From the NCBI GenBank assembly GCA_947502305.1, contig CANMZA010000002.1, forward strand, positions 1 through 64,000: a stretch of DNA of 64,000 bases, in the 5' to 3' direction. A program made the position numbers and the translations under genes. The DNA comes from an uncultured Erythrobacter sp. GTDB lineage: Bacteria; Pseudomonadota; Alphaproteobacteria; Sphingomonadales; Sphingomonadaceae. The notes below the pieces were generated by a model. It did no database searches and had not been told where the DNA came from. It was given only the letters and a program-made list of their open reading frames with translations. Below are positions 45,214 through 54,967 of this stretch, piece after piece. How positions within the stretch are numbered: the first letter of the stretch is position 1; each line of letters starts with the position of its first letter.

Positions 45214-45975
45214 ATGACTGAGGAAGTCCTTACCCAAGTGCAGGACGGTGTTTTGATCGTTACGATCAACCGTCCCGAAGCGAAAAACGCCATGACCAAG
45301 GCCGCCGCTGAGGCGATTGCCGCGGCGATGGACCGGCTCGATGCTGAGGATGATTTGCGGGTTGGTATTCTAACCGGCGCGGGCGGCACTTTTTGTTCGG
45401 GCATGGATCTTAAAGGGTTTTTGCGCGGGGAAACGCCTAGCGTCGAGGGTCGCGGCTTTGGCGGCGTGGTGCAAGCGCCTCCGGCGAAACCGCTGATCGC
45501 GGCGGTTGAAGGATATGCCTTGGCGGGCGGTCTTGAGTTGATGATTGCTTGTGATCTGGTGGTTGCGCATTCCGGTGCAAAATTCGGCATTCCAGAAGCG
45601 AAGCGCGGCCTTGTCGCGGCGGCGGGCGGGGTCATGATGTTGCCCGACCAAATCCCAGAGCGGATTGCGATGGAACTTGCGCTGACCGGTGATTTCATTG
45701 ATGCGGCCCGCGCTTACGAATTGGGCCTCATCAACACTGTGACTGACAAACCCGCGCTCGACGGGGCGATGGCCTTGGCGGCGAAGATTGCAGCCAATGG
45801 GCCGCTGGCGGTGCGCGTTTCGAAGCAGGTGATGAAGGAATCGCGCGCTTGGGCGATGGAAGACCGTTACAACAACCAAGGCAAATTGATCGCGCCCGTA
45901 TTCGTGTCGCATGACGCCCGCGAAGGCGCTGCCGCCTTTGCTGAAAAGCGCGCGCCGAATTGGACCGGCAAATAG
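45214..45975 (+). CDS. Enoyl-CoA hydratase/isomerase (crotonase family)
   Basis: 253 residues preceded by GGAGAGAG. Crotonase landmarks: the amino-terminal VLIVTINRPEAKNAM, first oxyanion region LTGAGGTFCSGMDLKGF and second AVEGYALAGGLELMIACDLV followed by KFGIPEAKRGL. The Asp after SGM and the Glu region of ALAGGLEL fit hydratase or isomerase activity. It is followed 74 bases later by acyl-CoA dehydrogenase, forming the plus-strand half of the beta-oxidation module opposite the two thiolases. Confidence 0.93.
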   Translation: MTEEVLTQVQDGVLIVTINRPEAKNAMTKAAAEAIAAAMDRLDAEDDLRVGILTGAGGTFCSGMDLKGFLRGETPSVEGRGFGGVVQAPPAKPLIAAVEGYALAGGLELMIACDLVVAHSGAKFGIPEAKRGLVAAAGGVMMLPDQIPERIAMELALTGDFIDAARAYELGLINTVTDKPALDGAMALAAKIAANGPLAVRVSKQVMKESRAWAMEDRYNNQGKLIAPVFVSHDAREGAAAFAEKRAPNWTGK

Positions 45976-46049
45976 AATTGTAGCGGTGGGTGCCTCTGAC
46001 CGAGGCGCCCGTTCGTAACTATCCAGATCAATCAAGAGAGGAATACATT

Positions 46050-47213
46050 ATGCCCGTCATCGACGTGCCCCAACCCGCCTTTATGGAAGACGAAGAGATC
46101 TCGATTTTCGCTGATGCTGTTGGTAAATTCTATCAACAACATGCCGGTGAAAAGCGTGTCGAAAAATGGCGCGAAGACGGCCAGGTAGAGCGCGAATTTT
46201 GGAACGAAGCCGGTGCAGCCGGTTTGCTCGGCGTGTCTGTTCCCGAAGAATATGGCGGCCATGGCGGCGATTTCCGGCACGATATGGTGGTGCTCGATCA
46301 ACAGTCGAAACACGAAGTCGACGGGTTCGCAGCCAGCCTGCACAACACAATCATCCTCCCCTATCTCGTCCGCCACGGCACCGAAGAGCAAAAGAAGAAG
46401 TATCTTCCCAAGCTGGTGACCGGCGAATTGGTCAGCGCAATTGCGATGACGGAGCCGGGCGTTGGTTCCGACTTGCAATCCATCACAACGACGGCTCTGA
46501 AAGACGGCAATGGGTACCGGTTGAACGGGTCGAAAACCTATATCTCCAATGGCCAGACCGCCGATTTCATCGTGGTTGTTGCGAAGACTGATCCAAAAGA
46601 GCGGGCCAAGGGTATTTCCTTGATGCTACTCGAAACGGAGGGCGCAGAAGGTTTCCAACGCGGCAAGAAGCTCGACAAGATCGGGATGGACGCGGCTGAT
46701 ACCTCAGAATTGTTCTTCGACGACGTTTTCATCCCCGGTGACAATGTACTCGGCGGTGTTGAGGGTAAGGGCTTTTACCAGCTGATGGGCGAATTGCCGC
46801 AAGAACGACTGGTGATTGCCATGGGTGCAGCAACGAGCATTGAGAAAGCGCTCGATACGACCGTCCAATATGTCAAAGACCGCAAGGCGTTTGGCCAAAC
46901 GATCTGGGATTTCCAAAACACGCAATTCGTCCTCGCCGACCTAAAGGCTAAGGGAACGGCGGGCCGCGTATTCGTGAATGACTGCATCGCCAAATTGCTC
47001 AAGGGTGAGCTCGACGTTGGCACTGCTTCGATGGCGAAATATTGGTTGACCGAATTGCAAGGCGAAGTCGTCGACAAATGCCTCCAGCTGCATGGCGGCG
47101 CGGGTTACATCAACGATTACCCGATTGCGAAACTCTACCGCGATAGCCGCATCACACGGATTTTCGGTGGTTCGAATGAAGTGATGAAAATGCTGATCGC
47201 GCGGGGCATGTAA
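46050..47213 (+). CDS. Acyl-CoA dehydrogenase
   Basis: 387 residues from ATG 46050 with GAGAGGAA upstream; an in-frame upstream start at 45990 lacks a site. The three-domain FAD acyl-CoA dehydrogenase fold is clear: VSAIAMTEPGVGSDLQSITT (flavin/substrate loop), YISNGQTADFIVVVAKTD, DAADTSELFFDDVFIP, then QERLVIAMGAATSIEKAL, and the terminal QLHGGAGYINDYPIAKLYRD with ITRIFGGSNEVMK. Gly is found where the short-chain enzymes carry the catalytic Glu in the HGGAGY helix, so the base may sit at the long-chain/isovaleryl position. First oxidative step of the adjacent beta-oxidation module. Confidence 0.94.
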   Translation: MPVIDVPQPAFMEDEEISIFADAVGKFYQQHAGEKRVEKWREDGQVEREFWNEAGAAGLLGVSVPEEYGGHGGDFRHDMVVLDQQSKHEVDGFAASLHNTIILPYLVRHGTEEQKKKYLPKLVTGELVSAIAMTEPGVGSDLQSITTTALKDGNGYRLNGSKTYISNGQTADFIVVVAKTDPKERAKGISLMLLETEGAEGFQRGKKLDKIGMDAADTSELFFDDVFIPGDNVLGGVEGKGFYQLMGELPQERLVIAMGAATSIEKALDTTVQYVKDRKAFGQTIWDFQNTQFVLADLKAKGTAGRVFVNDCIAKLLKGELDVGTASMAKYWLTELQGEVVDKCLQLHGGAGYINDYPIAKLYRDSRITRIFGGSNEVMKMLIARGM

Positions 47214-47263
47214 GACTTGGTCTAGGATGCGCGGCCAAGGCTGCGCTCCTTTGTCGCCGAAAC

Positions 47264-47300
47264 AAAAAGGGCGGCTCGGTTTCCCGAGCCGCCCTTTTTT
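47264..47300. terminator. Bidirectional rho-independent terminator
   Basis: GGGCGGCTCGG (47269-47279) pairs perfectly with CCGAGCCGCCC (47284-47294) around TTTC, with five A on the left and six T on the right. It sits between the acyl-CoA dehydrogenase gene (ends 47213) and the convergent TonB receptor (ends 47337) and should stop both. Confidence 0.95.
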
Positions 47301-47336
47301 GCGTCTAGGCTTTGCGCCTTAGAACTTTGTGCGCCC

Positions 47337-49823
47337 TCAGAATTTCGTACGCAATGTCACGCCGTAAGTGGCTGGCTCTTGCAGGAAGGCCGAGCGTGAT
47401 GAGCCGCGAAGCACTGTGTTAAACGTCACACCGCGGGTCGTTACGTCCGTGATGTTGTTGCCCCACAATTCCAACGTGAAGGTTTCATCAATCGTACCGA
47501 TACCGGCGCGCAGATTAACCTTGGTGTTGCCGTCCTGAACATCAAATGGCAGCGGTGCTTGTGTTGCAAGGACAACCGCCTGTGTTGATGTCCGGCGATC
47601 GCTTTCCGTGCGAACCTGACCCGACAAGAACGCCCGCAAATTGTTGCTGATATCACGGTCATAGTTGAAGCCCATGATCGCAACCAGCGTCGGCGCATTC
47701 GTCAACGAGTTACCGCAAAGCGAACTGACGTTAAGGTTGGTCACGCCGCCATCACAATTGCCAGGATAACGCGCATCAGTGTAGGTCAGCCCCGCGTTGA
47801 TCGTCAGATTGCTATCCGGACGGATAACCGTTTCCAACTCAAAGCCGGTTGATTTTGCACTTGCCACGTTAAAGGTCGTGAACTGAGCCCCGGTGAATTC
47901 CAGAACCTGGAAATCGCTGAATTCTTCGTGGAACACCGCAATGTTAGCGGTGACCGCACGATCAAAGAATTGCGCTTTCACACCGAACTCATACGCATCG
48001 ACTTCTTCCGAAAGGAAGGTTGGGTCCGCACCGCCAGTGTTTGCAGTGATATCGAGGTTGATACCGCCCGCTTTGTAGCCGTGCGTGAAGCTGGCATAAG
48101 CTGTGACCGGAGCTTCAAATTCATAGGTGAGCTTACCGGTATAAATCAGCTCACTATCGCTAAACGGTACGTTGAATTCACGTGGCAGTGGGAAAAATTC
48201 CCCATCCGCGCCATTTGCCGGTGCAACAAAAGCGAAGCAGCTGAGCGCCAATGTTCCGCCAATCAACGGAGCAGGAACGGCCCCGGCGCCAACCGCTGCG
48301 AACGCGCCGTCACAGGACGGATTGTTGCTCGCAAGTTGGCTAAACCCGCCACTCTTGGTCTCATCTGAATAACGCAAACCAATCGTCGCCGTCAGCCCAT
48401 CGGTCAATTCAAGCGAATTGTGGGTGAAGACCGAGAAGCTCTCAGCGTTCTGCGAATACAGGTTGGTCGCAGTGGTCTGAGACGGACTTGCGCCTGTGAG
48501 CAATGCAAGTGGAGCAGGGCCAACCGCGCCGCCGAAAATTCCGCCGACCAGAAGATCGTAATCCGCGCCAAGCGCGAAATCCTGCTCAGACGTGATCGAT
48601 TCATCAGAATAGAAACCGCCGATAAGCCAATTTAGCGATCCGCCGAGTGCTTCGCCTTGAAGGCGCGCCTCTGCAGTGAAGGTTTCAATTTCGACGTCGA
48701 GCCGATCAACGTCGAAGACATCAAGACCAGAGAAGTCGGAGTCGTAATTCTCGCTCGACGAGAATTCCCGATAAGAACCAATCAAGACCAAATCGACCGC
48801 TTCGCCGATAGGGAAATTGAATTCACCAGTGATGCCGTATTGATCAACATTGGCAAGCGGCAAGCGGCTTGCGGTTGCGATCCGGTTGCCCATGACCTCC
48901 TCAGCAGCGGCCTGATCAAACGGTGTTGTTGCAACGCTTGGCGAGGCCATCCCGCCGCGTGGCGGAGCGCCAAGCGCAGTGAGCGTGCCTTCGAGACCGG
49001 TATCTGCCAGCAGTTCAACCGCCGCACAGCATTGGTTTTCGCTCTCCGAATAATCGAAGATCAAACGTGCGGTCACGCCGCCTTCGCTTTCGTAACCCAA
49101 TTGCCCGCGAACGAGGAATTGATCGATTGATCCCGATTCGCCGAGCAAAGTGCCATTTGCATCAACGATATCGACATCGCCGTCGCGCTGGCGATAGGCG
49201 CCGGTCAAACGAACGGCGAGCGTGTCTTCGACAATCGGCACATTGACCGCGCCTTGGACGTTCATCAGATCATAATTGCCATAAGTCGCATTGGCGAAAC
49301 CGCCAAAGCTGGTCACGTCAGGCTTGTTCGTGGTGATGTTCAACGCGCCAGCCGAAGTGTTACGGCCAAACAGGGTGCCTTGCGGGCCGCGAAGAACTTC
49401 AACGCGTTCAATGTCGACAAATTCCGACAAAGCCACACCGGGACGCGATTGATAGGCGCCATCGACGAAGATGCCGACCGCGCTTTCAAAACCGATATTG
49501 TTCGAAGTCGTACCGACGCCGCGAATACGCAGCACCACCGAACCCGATGCGATCTGCGCTGTCGAGGTGGAGAAGCTTGGTGAAACCTGCGTGAGGTTTT
49601 GGACGTTAACGACGCCCTGCTTATCGAGTTGATCCTGACCAACCGCGGTCACGGCGATCGGAATATCTTGAATATCTTGTGCGCGGCGGGTTGCCGTCAC
49701 GATGATTACACCTTCATCCGCCTCAGGTGCGGCGACGGTGTCATTGTCCTGAGCGAATGCCGGTGCGGTAAACGAGCTGCAGGCCATCAGGCCAGCTGCA
49801 TAAGCAGCAAACTTGCGTGTCAT
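47337..49823 (-). CDS. TonB-dependent receptor (sphingomonad type)
   Basis: 828 residues from ATG 49823 (GAGAGGAC upstream; the frame to 49910 has no ribosome site). Signal peptide ends in APAFAQ. EGVIIVTATRRAQDIQDIPI opens the plug, followed by VRGPQGTLFGRNTSAGALNI-type plug motifs, and the barrel ends TYGVTLRTKF with the usual terminal Phe. The VLRIRGVGTTSNNIGFESAV plug stretch is common in receptors near aromatic or steroid degradation genes. It lies downstream of a second receptor on the same strand and convergent with acyl-CoA dehydrogenase. Ligand inferred only loosely as a hydrophobic catabolic substrate. Confidence 0.93.
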   Translation of the reverse strand: MTRKFAAYAAGLMACSSFTAPAFAQDNDTVAAPEADEGVIIVTATRRAQDIQDIPIAVTAVGQDQLDKQGVVNVQNLTQVSPSFSTSTAQIASGSVVLRIRGVGTTSNNIGFESAVGIFVDGAYQSRPGVALSEFVDIERVEVLRGPQGTLFGRNTSAGALNITTNKPDVTSFGGFANATYGNYDLMNVQGAVNVPIVEDTLAVRLTGAYRQRDGDVDIVDANGTLLGESGSIDQFLVRGQLGYESEGGVTARLIFDYSESENQCCAAVELLADTGLEGTLTALGAPPRGGMASPSVATTPFDQAAAEEVMGNRIATASRLPLANVDQYGITGEFNFPIGEAVDLVLIGSYREFSSSENYDSDFSGLDVFDVDRLDVEIETFTAEARLQGEALGGSLNWLIGGFYSDESITSEQDFALGADYDLLVGGIFGGAVGPAPLALLTGASPSQTTATNLYSQNAESFSVFTHNSLELTDGLTATIGLRYSDETKSGGFSQLASNNPSCDGAFAAVGAGAVPAPLIGGTLALSCFAFVAPANGADGEFFPLPREFNVPFSDSELIYTGKLTYEFEAPVTAYASFTHGYKAGGINLDITANTGGADPTFLSEEVDAYEFGVKAQFFDRAVTANIAVFHEEFSDFQVLEFTGAQFTTFNVASAKSTGFELETVIRPDSNLTINAGLTYTDARYPGNCDGGVTNLNVSSLCGNSLTNAPTLVAIMGFNYDRDISNNLRAFLSGQVRTESDRRTSTQAVVLATQAPLPFDVQDGNTKVNLRAGIGTIDETFTLELWGNNITDVTTRGVTFNTVLRGSSRSAFLQEPATYGVTLRTKF

Positions 49824-50062
49824 AGATTGTCCTCTCCACTGGACCGCCCGGCATTTTGGCCGGTGCGATTTTCCAATTGCAGAGATTATCAGGGGTTTTT
49901 GCCCTGCCAAGCGTTACTTACCGGTTGTCCAGTAGATGTAGCAAATATGCCACATTTTATGCCGCAGCGCAGCATAGGTGCGCAAATGAAACCTAGGGGC
50001 TAATTATATTACGAGCATGCGGGATTTCTACGGCTTTTCTAAGGATCAATCGCGGCGCGGTG
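49824..50062. other. Intergenic spacer between two TonB receptor genes
   Basis: 239 bases, no supported gene. Contains the ribosome site for the receptor starting at 49823 and an imperfect inverted repeat TATGC...GCATA at about 49960-49978. No intrinsic terminator with a T run was seen for the upstream receptor. Confidence 0.3.
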
Positions 50063-52129
50063 TCACAGGCCGACGCGCACACCAAACCAAACGGTGCGCG
50101 GCACACCAAGGTCGATTGCACCGCCAGAATTGCGCGTCACAACCTCCTCATCAAACACATTTTCCGCCCTCGCAATCACCGAAAAACGACCGGCTATCGG
50201 GATCTGCGCAAACAGATCAAGCGTGGTTGCGGCGGGTAATATGGCGGTTTCTTGATCATCTTCGAATTGTGCGCCCACATGCCGCACTGTTCCCGCCAGC
50301 CGCCAACCAGAAGCAGGCTGCCATGCCAAAGTGGCGGAGCCGGAAATTTCAGGCGTCTGCGGCGGGCGATTGCCATCGAGCGCAAGCGATGCACCCTCGC
50401 CCGCGATCACCGCATCGGTATAGGCAATGGAGGCATCAAAGCTGACATTGCCCAATTGCACTGCCGCAGCGCCTTCGATCCCCTGCGCCTCAATTGCGGG
50501 CAGGTTTTGCCGTTGCCGCAGATTTGGCGCGATTGTGACATTGGCGATCGCGTTCTCAACTTCATTGTCGAAAGCGGTGACTGACAAGACGACTTCGTTG
50601 ACCGGCTGCCAATTGACGCCAATTTCAAAGCCGCGCAGCCGCTCATTTTCGAGCGCTGCATTGGCCTGCGTCACCACCGGAAACACCACGAAGGGCCGAT
50701 AGAGCTCATTCAATGTAGGCAGCCTGAGCCCGGTATAAGCGGCAGCGCGCAGATCCAGCCGCCGAGTCGCATAATAAGATGCCCCCGCCCGCCAGCTGAC
50801 GGCCCAATCCGATCTGTCGGGCGCGACAGTTTCACTTACAAGCACATTGCTAGCGTCAACCGCGCGGAAAAATCCATTGTCGATCCGCGTGTAATCGGCG
50901 CGTAAGCCCCCGGTCAGGACGAGAGGCCCGATATCCCAATCGTCCTCTAAGAAAAATCCCAAATTGCTGTTCGTTCCGCCAGCGCGGCGACGTTCGCGCA
51001 GCGCTCCGGTGAAGGCGCTATATGCCTCCTCTTGCAATTCCCCATCCGCGCGCCGGTAATCGGTACCAATGCGCAAATCATGCCCCTCCGCGATAGGCGG
51101 CCGCACTTCGATTTTGCCGCCTAGCCCGGTGGATGGGGTATTTCGCTGATCCAACACGCGCACAAACCGCGTTGAACTGATCACGATGTTGGAAAAATTG
51201 CGCGCCTGAACATAGGCGAGCGCGTCCACTTCCCAAGCGCCCCGACTGACCACGCGCAGGCTGGCATCCTGCCCCTCGCTGCTGGAATCCGCACCTTCAA
51301 ATCGCAAAGTGCGGCGGTCATCGAAAACACTTCCTCGAACTTGCAATTCAACATTGGATGATAGCGGCGCGACACCCCGTATGCCGATTTGCCAACTGTC
51401 AAAAGCAGCGCGAGCGCTTGCGGGAACCCGCTGTCCCGCTGGCGTTGTAAAGAAGCCCGGCCCCCGGTCCCAGCGCCCGCTGATGACACCAAAGCCGCTT
51501 CCTAGATTTTGCGCGATCGCCCCGCTGGCTTCGGTGCCGCCGCGATCATTGACGAGCGCACTGCCGGTAAAAGGCGCGCCCGATCTGAGCCCGAGCGTAT
51601 CTGGCCCAGCGCTCTCCAGTTCAATTGTCCCAGCTAAAGCGCCAGCGCCAAATGGCCCAGACCCGCCGCCGCGCGTCACGCGAATACGCTCCAAACCATC
51701 CGGCGAAATCGACGAAAGAGGAATATACCCAAAGAACGGATCGCTGATCGGTACACCATCAAGCAGCACCAATGCGCGGCTGGTCGCATTCCCGCCGAGA
51801 GCGCGCAACGTCACGCCCTGCGCGCTGGGGTTGGCAGAACGGCTATCGGAGCGGCGGAACTGCTGAAAGCCAGCCACATTGCGCAGCACATCCTCAATCC
51901 GGCCTGATCCGCTAGAGGTGATCTGTTCGCGCTCCAATGTGATTGCGGAATAGACAATATTCGAAAGAGCAGGCTCCAGCCCTTCACCGCTGACGATGAT
52001 CTCGGCGGCTTCCTCGCCATCATCCGCGTCATTCGCGCCCTCTATGCTTTGCGCAAGAACAGGCGAACAAGCGCTCAGAGCGATGGCAACAGAAGTGATC
52101 GAGGCAGCAAGCCGTGAGGGAGTTTTCAT
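50063..52129 (-). CDS. TonB-dependent receptor, siderophore/cobalamin-like
   Basis: 688 residues, shorter than the other receptors here. A signal peptide ends SPVLAQ; AAEIIVSGEGLEPALSNI is the TonB-box region. The plug has GRIEDVLRNVAGFQQFRRSD, then LRALGGNATSRALVLLDGVPI and ERIRVTRGGGSGPFGAGALA, which are closer to FepA/BtuB-type plugs than to the polymer receptors. The barrel ends VPRTVWFGVRVGL. Divergent from a Baeyer-Villiger-type monooxygenase and 239 bases upstream of another receptor gene. A metal-chelate ligand is plausible but the neighbours point to no specific one. Confidence 0.92.
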   Translation of the reverse strand: MKTPSRLAASITSVAIALSACSPVLAQSIEGANDADDGEEAAEIIVSGEGLEPALSNIVYSAITLEREQITSSGSGRIEDVLRNVAGFQQFRRSDSRSANPSAQGVTLRALGGNATSRALVLLDGVPISDPFFGYIPLSSISPDGLERIRVTRGGGSGPFGAGALAGTIELESAGPDTLGLRSGAPFTGSALVNDRGGTEASGAIAQNLGSGFGVISGRWDRGPGFFTTPAGQRVPASARAAFDSWQIGIRGVAPLSSNVELQVRGSVFDDRRTLRFEGADSSSEGQDASLRVVSRGAWEVDALAYVQARNFSNIVISSTRFVRVLDQRNTPSTGLGGKIEVRPPIAEGHDLRIGTDYRRADGELQEEAYSAFTGALRERRRAGGTNSNLGFFLEDDWDIGPLVLTGGLRADYTRIDNGFFRAVDASNVLVSETVAPDRSDWAVSWRAGASYYATRRLDLRAAAYTGLRLPTLNELYRPFVVFPVVTQANAALENERLRGFEIGVNWQPVNEVVLSVTAFDNEVENAIANVTIAPNLRQRQNLPAIEAQGIEGAAAVQLGNVSFDASIAYTDAVIAGEGASLALDGNRPPQTPEISGSATLAWQPASGWRLAGTVRHVGAQFEDDQETAILPAATTLDLFAQIPIAGRFSVIARAENVFDEEVVTRNSGGAIDLGVPRTVWFGVRVGL

Positions 52130-52244
52130 AACGCAAGCGAGTAGCGCAGCCTTTCGGCCAAGTCAGTTGCAATTTGCTATCAAGACTCGCTTTTGCCGCA
52201 GCCCTGTGGTTACATCACCACCAAGAGATGGAAGAGAGAGCAAA

Positions 52245-53753
52245 ATGTTAGCGACCGCCCCCGATTTTGACGTCCTGATTGTAGGCGCTGGTATCTCCGG
52301 CATCGGCATGGCCGCACATATGAAGATGAAAGCACCGGGCCACACTTTCGCGATTGTCGAACGGCGCGAAAATCTTGGCGGGACGTGGGATCTGTTTCGC
52401 TATCCTGGCATCCGCTCCGATAGTGATATGCACACTTTGGGATTTGATTTTGAGCCGTGGCGGCACGAGAAAAGCATCGCCGACGCTCCTTCTATCCTCG
52501 AATATTTGAACCGCATCGTCGACGAACGCGGCATCCGCGAAAAAATCCGGTTTGGTCAAAAAGTTATTTCCGCCGATTTTCGCGAAGACGAAGCCCGCTG
52601 GCATGTCGAATTGGAACAGGCGGATGGATCGCGCACGCGGCTGACGGCGAACTTTTTATATCTTGGCTCCGGCTATTACGATTATGATGAGCCGTATGAT
52701 CCCGGCTTCCAATTGGGCGAATTCGCCGGTCAGGTTCTACACCCACAATTCTGGCCAGAAGACCTCGATTATACTGGCAAGAAAGTCGTGGTGATCGGTT
52801 CCGGGGCAACCGCCGTTACAATTGTCCCATCCATGGCCGACAAGGCTGAGCATGTAACCATGCTGCAACGCACGCCGACATGGATGGCGATGCGCCCGGC
52901 GAAAGACGGGCTCGCCAATGCAATCCGCAAGGTTTTGCCAGAAAAACTTGCCTATAGAATCACCCGCTTCAAAAACATTTGGATGCAGGATTTCACGTTT
53001 AAAATCGCCCGAAACAAGCCGCAAAAGGTCAAAGACAACCTTCACAAGGCAATCGAAAAGGCGCTTGGCCCGGATTACGATAAAGCGGCATTCACCCCGC
53101 CCTATGATCCATGGGACCAACGGCTCTGCCTGGTGCCCGATGGCGATATGTTTGAGGCAATGAAAGCAGGCAAAGCCAGCATCACAACCGGCCATATCGA
53201 AGCATTTGAGACAAACGGCATTCGGCTTAAATCGGGCGAATTTGTCGAGGCCGATATTATCATCACCGCGACCGGTCTGAAAATGGCGGTTGCCGGAAAA
53301 ATCGACGTCAGCGTAAACGGCGAAATGGTCGATTTTGCGCAAAGGTTTTATTACAAAGGCTGCATGTTCTCCAACCTACCCAACCTTGCGGTGGTATTTG
53401 GATATCTCAATGCCAGCTGGACTTTGCGCGCGGATATCAATTCCGACTATGTCTGCCGCGTCCTCAATGAAATGCGCGCGAAGGATGCCGATTTGGTCAA
53501 TCCGGTCCTGACACCTGAGGCCGAAGCCGCGATCATAGAGGATGACATTTACGACTTCTCCAGCGGCTATATTCAGCGCGCCAAAGCGCTTCAGCCCAAA
53601 AACGGCCTGCATTATCCATGGCGCTTAAATCAGGAATATGTGGTCGATCGCAAACAAATGGCGAAAGACCCGGTGGATGACGGTCTTCTGACCTTTACCC
53701 GTGCAGGCGCAAATGCGCAGCAACCGAGCGAACAGTTGGAAGCGGCAGAATAG
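52245..53753 (+). CDS. Flavin-containing monooxygenase, Baeyer-Villiger type
   Basis: 502 residues from ATG 52245. The frame extends back to 51996 but that part lies inside the TonB receptor. FAD site VLIVGAGISGIGMAAHMK, NADPH site VVVIGSGATAVTI near 182, and between them FAGQVLHPQFWP, a full match to the Baeyer-Villiger fingerprint FxGxxxHxxxW(P/D) near 160. Also GTWDLFRYPGIRSDSDM. Such enzymes insert oxygen next to a ketone (alicyclic, aryl or steroid) or oxidise heteroatoms. The next gene, a MoCF-domain protein, starts 40 bases later on the same strand. Substrate unknown; the neighbouring beta-oxidation genes fit ketone catabolism. Confidence 0.9.
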   Translation: MLATAPDFDVLIVGAGISGIGMAAHMKMKAPGHTFAIVERRENLGGTWDLFRYPGIRSDSDMHTLGFDFEPWRHEKSIADAPSILEYLNRIVDERGIREKIRFGQKVISADFREDEARWHVELEQADGSRTRLTANFLYLGSGYYDYDEPYDPGFQLGEFAGQVLHPQFWPEDLDYTGKKVVVIGSGATAVTIVPSMADKAEHVTMLQRTPTWMAMRPAKDGLANAIRKVLPEKLAYRITRFKNIWMQDFTFKIARNKPQKVKDNLHKAIEKALGPDYDKAAFTPPYDPWDQRLCLVPDGDMFEAMKAGKASITTGHIEAFETNGIRLKSGEFVEADIIITATGLKMAVAGKIDVSVNGEMVDFAQRFYYKGCMFSNLPNLAVVFGYLNASWTLRADINSDYVCRVLNEMRAKDADLVNPVLTPEAEAAIIEDDIYDFSSGYIQRAKALQPKNGLHYPWRLNQEYVVDRKQMAKDPVDDGLLTFTRAGANAQQPSEQLEAAE

Positions 53754-53792
53754 GGTCTTTTGCGAAACCGAATTCTCGCTTACCTAAGCGAA

Positions 53793-54569
53793 ATGAATTC
53801 CCCCAAAAATAACAATTCCGCAAAGATTTGGACCGCTGGCCTCGTCATTATTGGCGATGAAATCCTGTCGGGCCGCACGCATGACAAAAACATCTCCCAA
53901 GTCGCAAGCTGGCTTCAGGTGCAAGGCATACGCCTCGCCGAAGTGCGCGTTGTGCCGGATGTGGAAGAGCGCATTGTCGAAGCCGTCAACGCTTTGCGCG
54001 CTGCGAATGATTACCTCTTCACCACGGGCGGAATTGGTCCGACCCATGACGACATCACCGTCGATGCGGTTGCGGCGGCATTGGGCGTGCCGGTTGTCAT
54101 CAACGAAGATGCTCGCGCGATCTTGGAACGGTATTACGCGGACAAAGGCGGCCTAAATGAAGGACGCCTGCGGATGGCCCGCGTGCCCGAAGGCGCAGAG
54201 CTGATCCCCAATCGCATGTCCGGTGCGCCCGGTATTCGGCGCGGCAATGTCATTTTGATGGCAGGCGTGCCGCATATTACCGCCGGTATGCTAGATGCAC
54301 TGACCGGAGAATTGGAGGGCGGCGCGCCCTTATTGTCCGAAATCATTGGCTGCTGGGTCGCGGAAAGCGAAGTGGCCAGCATGCTACGCGAAGTCGAAGA
54401 AGCCCATGAAGGATGCCAGATCGGCTCCTACCCCTTCTTTCGCGATGGCAAGGTTGGGGCAAATTTTGTGATCCGTTCCACCAGCGAAGAAGACCTCGCC
54501 AGTTGCACCGACAGTCTGACCGACGGCCTTGCTACCAGCGGATATGACTTCACGCCTGGCGGGATCTAA
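53793..54569 (+). CDS. CinA-like molybdopterin-binding (MoCF) domain protein
   Basis: 258 residues from ATG 53793; a TTG at 53760 is an alternative with no better ribosome site. MoCF/CinA-N features: WTAGLVIIGDEILSGRTHDK, VVPDVEERIVEAV, FTTGGIGPTHDDITVDAV and NRMSGAPGIRRGNVILMAGV. It has the amino-terminal CinA domain plus the KH-like region but no carboxy-terminal nicotinamide-nucleotide amidase domain, as in the short stand-alone relatives. These are annotated as competence/damage-inducible or nucleotide pyrophosphatase-like proteins; exact role unknown. Confidence 0.85.
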   Translation: MNSPKNNNSAKIWTAGLVIIGDEILSGRTHDKNISQVASWLQVQGIRLAEVRVVPDVEERIVEAVNALRAANDYLFTTGGIGPTHDDITVDAVAAALGVPVVINEDARAILERYYADKGGLNEGRLRMARVPEGAELIPNRMSGAPGIRRGNVILMAGVPHITAGMLDALTGELEGGAPLLSEIIGCWVAESEVASMLREVEEAHEGCQIGSYPFFRDGKVGANFVIRSTSEEDLASCTDSLTDGLATSGYDFTPGGI

Positions 54570-54579
54570 CTCCGCAAAT

Positions 54580-54606
54580 TTGCGCCGGGGTTTAGGCGCA
54601 ATTCTT
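54580..54606. terminator. Weak hairpin at convergent gene ends
   Basis: TTGCGCC (54580-54586) and GGCGCAA (54595-54601) form a perfect 7-base stem with an 8-base loop followed by TTCTT, between the MoCF gene (ends 54569) and the small membrane protein gene (ends 54615). Confidence 0.45.
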
Positions 54607-54614
54607 CAGCCGCC

Positions 54615-54953
54615 TTAGCTTGCGTCCGGGCCTTGCTTTGCGCCCAATTCCTTAATCCGCGCCTTGCGCCGATTGCGCGACAATCGCCGAAAGCGTTCCA
54701 CCAAAGCGCCGCGCTCCGATTCAGGAGCACCGCGTTCTGGAGCCAGCCAAACAGCAAAACCAATCCGAATGGCCGCAATCACCGCAAGCAACACGCCCGC
54801 CGCAATACCGAACATCAGATCATAGGTGATGATCAAGAGAAAGGCCGCCAGCGCCGCGCCGATCACAAACCACTTTGGGCTAAGCATCATTTCTCTTTCA
54901 GGAAAGATAGCGCGCAAGGGAACGCGCCTATCGAGAGGTATGGTGGGTGACAT
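54615..54953 (-). CDS. Small membrane protein, unrecognised
   Basis: 112 residues from ATG 54953, which has GGAGGA 6 bases upstream, stronger than the ATG at 54977. Two adjacent hydrophobic segments (FVIGAALAAFLLIITYDLM and FGIAAGVLLAVIAAIRIGFA) are followed by a basic tail rich in Arg/Lys/Glu. No family recognised. It lies directly after the rplA terminator on the same strand, so it may be expressed by read-through or from its own promoter. Confidence 0.7.
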   Translation of the reverse strand: MSPTIPLDRRVPLRAIFPEREMMLSPKWFVIGAALAAFLLIITYDLMFGIAAGVLLAVIAAIRIGFAVWLAPERGAPESERGALVERFRRLSRNRRKARIKELGAKQGPDAS

Positions 54954-54967
54954 CGGGATTCCTCCAG

